From: Anaerolineaceae bacterium UBA2260
Lineage (GTDB): Bacteria > Chloroflexota > Anaerolineae > Anaerolineales > Anaerolineaceae
Assembly: GCA_002347485.1 (NCBI GenBank)
Contig: DDXM01000065.1
Span: 42,534-51,606 of the forward strand
DNA: 9,073 nt
Reading direction: 5' to 3'
The position numbers were made by a program, and so were the translations under genes. The notes below the pieces were generated by a model. It made no database searches. It saw only the letters and a program-made list of their open reading frames with translations, and was not told the origin of the DNA. Below are positions 6,050 through 9,073 of the stretch, in pieces (the first letter of the stretch is position 1; each line of letters starts with the position of its first letter).

Positions 6050-7320
6050 TAATCCTCCGTCAGGTTCTCCAGGAATTCCTGATTATCCTTGCTGCGGGAA
6101 AGCCGCTGCAGGATAGCTTCCGTTGCCACTGCGGGATCCATGCCCGCGCCTTGCGGCGGTTGGCCGATCATTTGCAGGTACATGCGGCGCATCAACCACA
6201 CGCGGGGCAGGATGTCCGGTCCGAGAAGCAGTTCTTCGCGCCGGGTGGATGAACGCTCGATGTCGATCGATGGGAAAACGCGGCGTTCCTGCAGACGGCG
6301 CGACAAATGCAACTCCATGTTGCCGGTACCTTTGAACTCTTCATACACAACGTCGTCCAGGCGCGAACCGGTGTCGACCAGCGCTGTGGCGATGATGGTG
6401 AGCGACCCACCCTCTTCGATATTACGCGCCGCGCCGAAGAACTTTTTAGGCGGGTACAAGGCCGAGGGATCCATACCACCGGAGAGTGTGCGACCGGATG
6501 GATTAACCACCATGTTGTACGCCCGCGCGAGCCTGGTTAACGAATCCATCAGGATGACCACGTCGCGACCGATCTCCACCAGGCGCTTTGCGCGCTCGAG
6601 GGTGATCTCTGCGGTGCGCACGTGAGCGGTGACGGGTTCATCAAAGGTGGAAGCGACCACTTCCGCGTCCACTGAGCGATCCATGTCAGTCACCTCTTCA
6701 GGCCGTTCGCCGATGAGGGCGATGATCAGGTGGATCTCGGGATTATTGGCGGTGATGGAGTTGGCCAGTTGTTTGAGGATGGTGGTCTTGCCGGCTTTAG
6801 GCGGGGAAACGATCATGCCGCGCTGTCCGCGCCCAATGGGCGCGATGAGGTTAATGAGGCGCGAGGAAAGGATGGAGCGGTCCGTCTCGAGGTCAAAACG
6901 TTTGTCCGGGAAGATCGGCGTCAGGCTTTCGAACGCGATGCGCTTGCGCATCTCTTCCTGCGGGACGCCGTTCACGCTTTCCACCTTGAGCAGTCCATAA
7001 TGGCGCTCAGCATCACGCGGCGGGCGCACCACGCCGATCACAAGGTCGCCCATGCGCAGGTCATGCCGTCGCAGTTGGGCCTGGGATACGTAAACATCCT
7101 CCGGTCCGATCGAGTAGTTCGTGCGTAAAAAACCGACCCCTTCAGGGGTGATCTCCAGCACACCTCCGCGCATTTCCACGCCTTCCTTTTCAGCTTCCGC
7201 CCTGCGGATGTTAATGATCAGATTTTCCTTTTTCATCCGCTGAGCATTCGGCACATTAAGTTCCTCAGCTACCTTGCGCAAAGCAGAAAGGGAGGCGTTT
7301 TCCATTTCGAGTATTTTCAT
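6049..7320 (-). CDS. rho: Transcription termination factor Rho
   Basis: A hexameric RNA-dependent ATPase that ends transcription. From Met at 7320 the product is 423 residues (E. coli Rho is 419). In that numbering, an N-terminal helical domain spans about 1-47 and the cold-shock-like RNA-binding domain about 50-117, including RNP1-like GVGFLR (61-66). The ATPase core has Walker A PPKAGKTT (173-180), GERPEEVTDM (204-213), Walker B VVILMDS with D259, and the Q/R-loop segment GSRLDDVVYEEFKGTGN (318-334). The C-terminal tail follows. There is no large insertion or prion-like N-terminal extension. The frame is open 13 codons further, to a GTG at 7359, with another ATG at 7335. I chose 7320 because MKILEMENASL aligns with the start of E. 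coli Rho (MNLTELKNTPV). No start has a good Shine-Dalgarno. rho is first in a two-gene unit with LysM-M23 paralog 2. Confidence 0.95.
   Translation of the reverse strand: MKILEMENASLSALRKVAEELNVPNAQRMKKENLIINIRRAEAEKEGVEMRGGVLEITPEGVGFLRTNYSIGPEDVYVSQAQLRRHDLRMGDLVIGVVRPPRDAERHYGLLKVESVNGVPQEEMRKRIAFESLTPIFPDKRFDLETDRSILSSRLINLIAPIGRGQRGMIVSPPKAGKTTILKQLANSITANNPEIHLIIALIGERPEEVTDMDRSVDAEVVASTFDEPVTAHVRTAEITLERAKRLVEIGRDVVILMDSLTRLARAYNMVVNPSGRTLSGGMDPSALYPPKKFFGAARNIEEGGSLTIIATALVDTGSRLDDVVYEEFKGTGNMELHLSRRLQERRVFPSIDIERSSTRREELLLGPDILPRVWLMRRMYLQMIGQPPQGAGMDPAVATEAILQRLSRSKDNQEFLENLTED
6054..6058 (-). promoter_or_regulatory. Shine-Dalgarno of LysM-M23 paralog 2, inside the end of rho
   Basis: The minus strand reads GGAGG followed by ATTA and then GTG. 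The ribosome-binding site lies inside the last codons of rho and decides the GTG start, for which no ATG alternative exists. The 4-base spacing is short but workable. Confidence 0.7.
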
Positions 7321-7409
7321 GTTAATCTTGTCCATTGTTGATTGGTAGAATGTTGACACTCCAGCCTGAAATAAGGCTTGGATATTCGTTTCGAATTTTA
7401 GAGATGGGA

Positions 7410-7415
7410 ATTATA
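7410..7415 (-). promoter_or_regulatory. Candidate -10 element for rho
   Basis: The minus strand has a perfect TATAAT (7415 to 7410). The -35 at 17 bp (TTCCAA, 7438-7433) is a poor match. Transcription would start near 7403, leaving about 83 bases to the preferred rho start at 7320. That leader holds a small hairpin (AGCCT/AGGCT, 7377 to 7362). Confidence 0.4.
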
Positions 7416-7501
7416 TGGTCCGGTTTTCTTTGTTGGAACCGGGAGTTACCTTTTCAAGTTTGTTTGCTTTCAAGTGAAATCAGTATAACATGGATAAATA
7501 T

Positions 7502-7531
7502 CTGACGCAAGTCAAGGTTTTTGTGTAAAAT
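7502..7531 (+). promoter_or_regulatory. Candidate promoter of the deacetylase gene
   Basis: CTGACG (7502-7507) and TAAAAT (7526-7531) are 18 bp apart. Both are near-consensus sigma-70 hexamers. The start would be near 7538, about 27 bases before the ATG. The -35 overlaps the inverted repeat TGAC-GCAA-GTCA (7503-7514), and the -10 overlaps AATATT inverted repeats. A weaker TATAAC at 7484-7489 is an alternative. Confidence 0.4.
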
Positions 7532-7556
7532 ATTACGAATATTGTCAATAAATATT
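7529..7556. repeat. Three AATATT copies over the predicted start site of the deacetylase
   Basis: AATATT occurs at 7529-7534, 7538-7543 and 7551-7556. The first two form a symmetric AATATT-ACG-AATATT element overlapping the -10 and the predicted transcription start. This is where a repressor operator would sit. In AT-rich DNA such motifs can arise by chance, so binding is inferred only. Confidence 0.4.
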
Positions 7557-7564
7557 GAGGATGG

Positions 7565-8404
7565 ATGAGACGTTCATTTAGAGTCATTTTATCAGTAATA
7601 TTTTTCGCGCTGTTCACAATTTCAGCATGTTCCTACCCGTTAGCCGCAGCTCCCGCTGTAAATTTACCTGAAACAGTTCCTGCCACGCCCACCTGGGTAC
7701 CGGACGAAACCGCGCCGCCTGAACCCTTGCCCACCAGCCAATCCACCGCAGCGCCTGAGGTGAGATTGTGCCGCACGAGCATGGTTCGCGCCATCCCGGA
7801 ATACAATAATAAAAACCTGCTTGCCTCCTTCCAAACGCTTGATCCTTTTGTGGTGCTCACCATTGATGATGGCTATTCCAACACCGTGTTTGACCAGGTG
7901 CTTGATTTGCTGGAGGAAAACGAGGTGTCCGCCACCTTCTTTCTGGTTGGCACTTCCTTCGGCGAGAAGATCAAAAAGGAAACCCTGATCAGGTTGATCG
8001 AGAATGGCAGCGATATCGCGTACCATTCCTACGCTCATCCCGAGGTCTCCATCATCGAAAAAATGAGCACTGAGGATTGGTTGCACGATTATCAGCAGTG
8101 GTCTGACGCATTGCTCTCCGTCATCGGGCAGCAGGCGTATGATGAAGGTGTGGTAGCATACGCGCGCGCGCCCTACGGCGCCTGGACCACCGGGTTTATG
8201 AATTTTCTAAAGGAACAGGGATTGGAGCCGGTGCACTGGAACGCAGATGAGCATACCTTTGAAGCCAACCGCACGCCCCTGCGAGACGGCAGCATTCTGA
8301 TCCTTCACATCATCCCGGAAAACCTGGATGAGCTTGAGCAGCTGATGGAGAGCGACTGGAAGGTGATCAGTGTGCGCCAGGCGCTGGGTGAAGTGTGTGA
8401 TTGA
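7565..8404 (+). CDS. Lipoprotein polysaccharide deacetylase (NodB homology, CE4 family)
   Basis: A 279-residue predicted secreted, lipid-anchored carbohydrate deacetylase. Residues 1-21 are a lipoprotein signal (RR then a hydrophobic stretch) with a lipobox I-S-A-C ending at Cys22. Residues about 28-65 are a linker rich in P, A and T. The NodB domain covers about 95-275 with all five CE4 motifs: TIDDGY (D101 catalytic base, D102 metal), HSYAH (H154 and H158 metal), RAPYG (R201, P203), HWNAD (224-228) and ILILH (H248). CE4 enzymes remove acetyl groups from peptidoglycan GlcNAc or MurNAc, chitin-like chains or other exopolysaccharide; which one applies here is not visible. The start ATG at 7565 follows GAGG (7557-7560). 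An overlapping ATG at 7561 is in another frame and stops after six codons. The gene is divergent from rho and convergent with rpoD (18 bp between stops). No clear terminator follows it. Confidence 0.9.
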   Translation: MRRSFRVILSVIFFALFTISACSYPLAAAPAVNLPETVPATPTWVPDETAPPEPLPTSQSTAAPEVRLCRTSMVRAIPEYNNKNLLASFQTLDPFVVLTIDDGYSNTVFDQVLDLLEENEVSATFFLVGTSFGEKIKKETLIRLIENGSDIAYHSYAHPEVSIIEKMSTEDWLHDYQQWSDALLSVIGQQAYDEGVVAYARAPYGAWTTGFMNFLKEQGLEPVHWNADEHTFEANRTPLRDGSILILHIIPENLDELEQLMESDWKVISVRQALGEVCD

Positions 8405-8422
8405 GTTGTTATTCTGTAGGGA

Positions 8423-9073
8423 TTATCCCAGGTATTCGCGTAAGTAACGGCTGCGCGTTGGGTGGCGCAACTTGCGCAGCGCTTTGGCTTCGATCTGCCG
8501 GATGCGCTCACGGGTGACATTGAAATAACGGCTTACCTCTTCGAGAGTGTGGTCTTTGCCGTCAATCAAGCCAAAACGCAATTCAAGCACCTGCCGTTCG
8601 CGCTCTGAAAGAGCCGCCAGGGCATTTTGTACCTGCTCGCGCAGCATCTCCCGTGCAGCCGCGTCCATTGGCTCGAGCGCTTCTTCGTCCTCAATAAAAT
8701 CTCCCAACTGACTGCTTTCTTCATCACCCACCGGTCGCTCAAGCGAGATCGGCTCTTCGGCTGATTGCAGAATTCGCTGCACCTTCATTGTCGCCCAGGA
8801 CCAGCGGTGTTGCAATTCTCCCTCGATCGGTTGGTTGGTCAGGCGGGCTTGCTTGATCGCGGCCACGTCTTCAGCGGTCATCAGGTCTGACTCCAGCGCG
8901 AGCTCCTCGAAGGTCGGCTCACGGCCCAGCTCCTGCACCAGGTTGCGCTGCACCCGCAGGATGCGCGTGATGGCCTCGAACAGGTGCACCGGGATGCGGA
9001 TGGTGCGCGCATGTTCGGCGATATAGCGGCTGATGGACTGCCTGATCCACCAGGTGGCATAGGTGCTGAATTT
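8423..9073 (-). CDS. rpoD: Primary RNA polymerase sigma factor (SigA/RpoD), C-terminal 216 residues, cut by window edge
   Basis: The frame stays open to the window end, so this is the 3' part of a longer gene. The first visible residues (KFSTYATWWIRQ, then ARTIRIPVH) are regions 2.3-2.4, which melt and read the -10 element. Region 3 follows (about 29-110), then EEPISLE (106-112) and LGDFIEDE (123-130) of the 3.2 finger. Region 4 (about 155-205) has ALSERERQVLELRFGL and a helix-turn-helix (TLEEVSRYFNVTRERIRQ) that reads the -35. The match to group 1 sigma factors is strong throughout. Compared with E. coli RpoD, region 3 carries about 29 extra residues (about 70-98) between EELA and EPIS. The helix-turn-helix is standard, which fits the TTGAC/TATAAT-like promoters seen in this window. 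The start codon and regions 1 to 2.2 are outside the window. Confidence 0.95.
   Translation of the reverse strand, partial: KFSTYATWWIRQSISRYIAEHARTIRIPVHLFEAITRILRVQRNLVQELGREPTFEELALESDLMTAEDVAAIKQARLTNQPIEGELQHRWSWATMKVQRILQSAEEPISLERPVGDEESSQLGDFIEDEEALEPMDAAAREMLREQVQNALAALSERERQVLELRFGLIDGKDHTLEEVSRYFNVTRERIRQIEAKALRKLRHPTRSRYLREYLG

Noticed and set aside
7384..7396. ATTCG-TTT-CGAAT inverted repeat in the rho leader
   Set aside because: It is a 5-bp stem in AT-rich sequence with no T-run or second copy, so it is not distinguishable from chance.
7482..7487. TATACT on the minus strand as a second rho promoter
   Set aside because: The best TTGACT (7515-7510) is 22 bp away, too far, and the element at 17 bp matches poorly.
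8419..8429. GGGATTATCCC palindrome at the rpoD stop as a terminator
   Set aside because: The stem is only 4 bp with a 3-base centre and no T-run on either strand.
8450..8480. Inverted repeat GCTGCGC/GCGCAGC as a terminator for the deacetylase
   Set aside because: It has a 17-base loop, lacks a T-run, and is inside the rpoD coding region where Ala, Arg and Leu codons explain the bases.

Overview
The window looks like chromosomal housekeeping DNA from an uncultured or little-studied Chloroflexota bacterium, most likely near Anaerolineae. That placement is an inference. It rests on moderately high GC, the mix of core genes, membrane-anchored LysM-M23 peptidases, and a SigA-like sigma factor with an extra segment in region 3. 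I cannot test it here. I found no mobile element, CRISPR array, tRNA, rRNA or phage gene.

Layout from left to right: the first 15 codons of a minus-strand methionyl-tRNA synthetase (metG) leave the window at base 1. A 175-bp divergent spacer with a promoter on each strand follows. Next come a plus-strand membrane-anchored LysM-M23 peptidase with its own terminator, then a MEMO1-family gene and priA, also on the plus strand. PriA converges on a minus-strand pair transcribed as rho followed by a second LysM-M23 peptidase. A hairpin with a U-tract in the minus direction lies between the two converging stop codons. Rho is divergent from a plus-strand lipoprotein polysaccharide deacetylase across about 240 bp of AT-rich, repeat-containing spacer. 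The deacetylase converges with 18 bp to spare on the 3' part of a primary sigma factor gene (rpoD/sigA), which leaves the window at base 9073.

Functional picture: two themes interleave. One is core information processing: MetRS, PriA replication restart, Rho termination and the primary sigma factor. The other is the cell envelope: two paralogous LysM-M23 proteins predicted to act on peptidoglycan outside the membrane, and a lipid-anchored NodB-type deacetylase. The tightest link is rho to the second LysM-M23 gene, where the rho stop and the peptidase GTG start share one base (TAGTG).

No clearly new biological system stands out. The observations most worth checking are the rho-peptidase coupling, a cysteine pair shared by the two paralogs, the sigma region 3 insertion, and the repeated AATATT elements at the deacetylase promoter.
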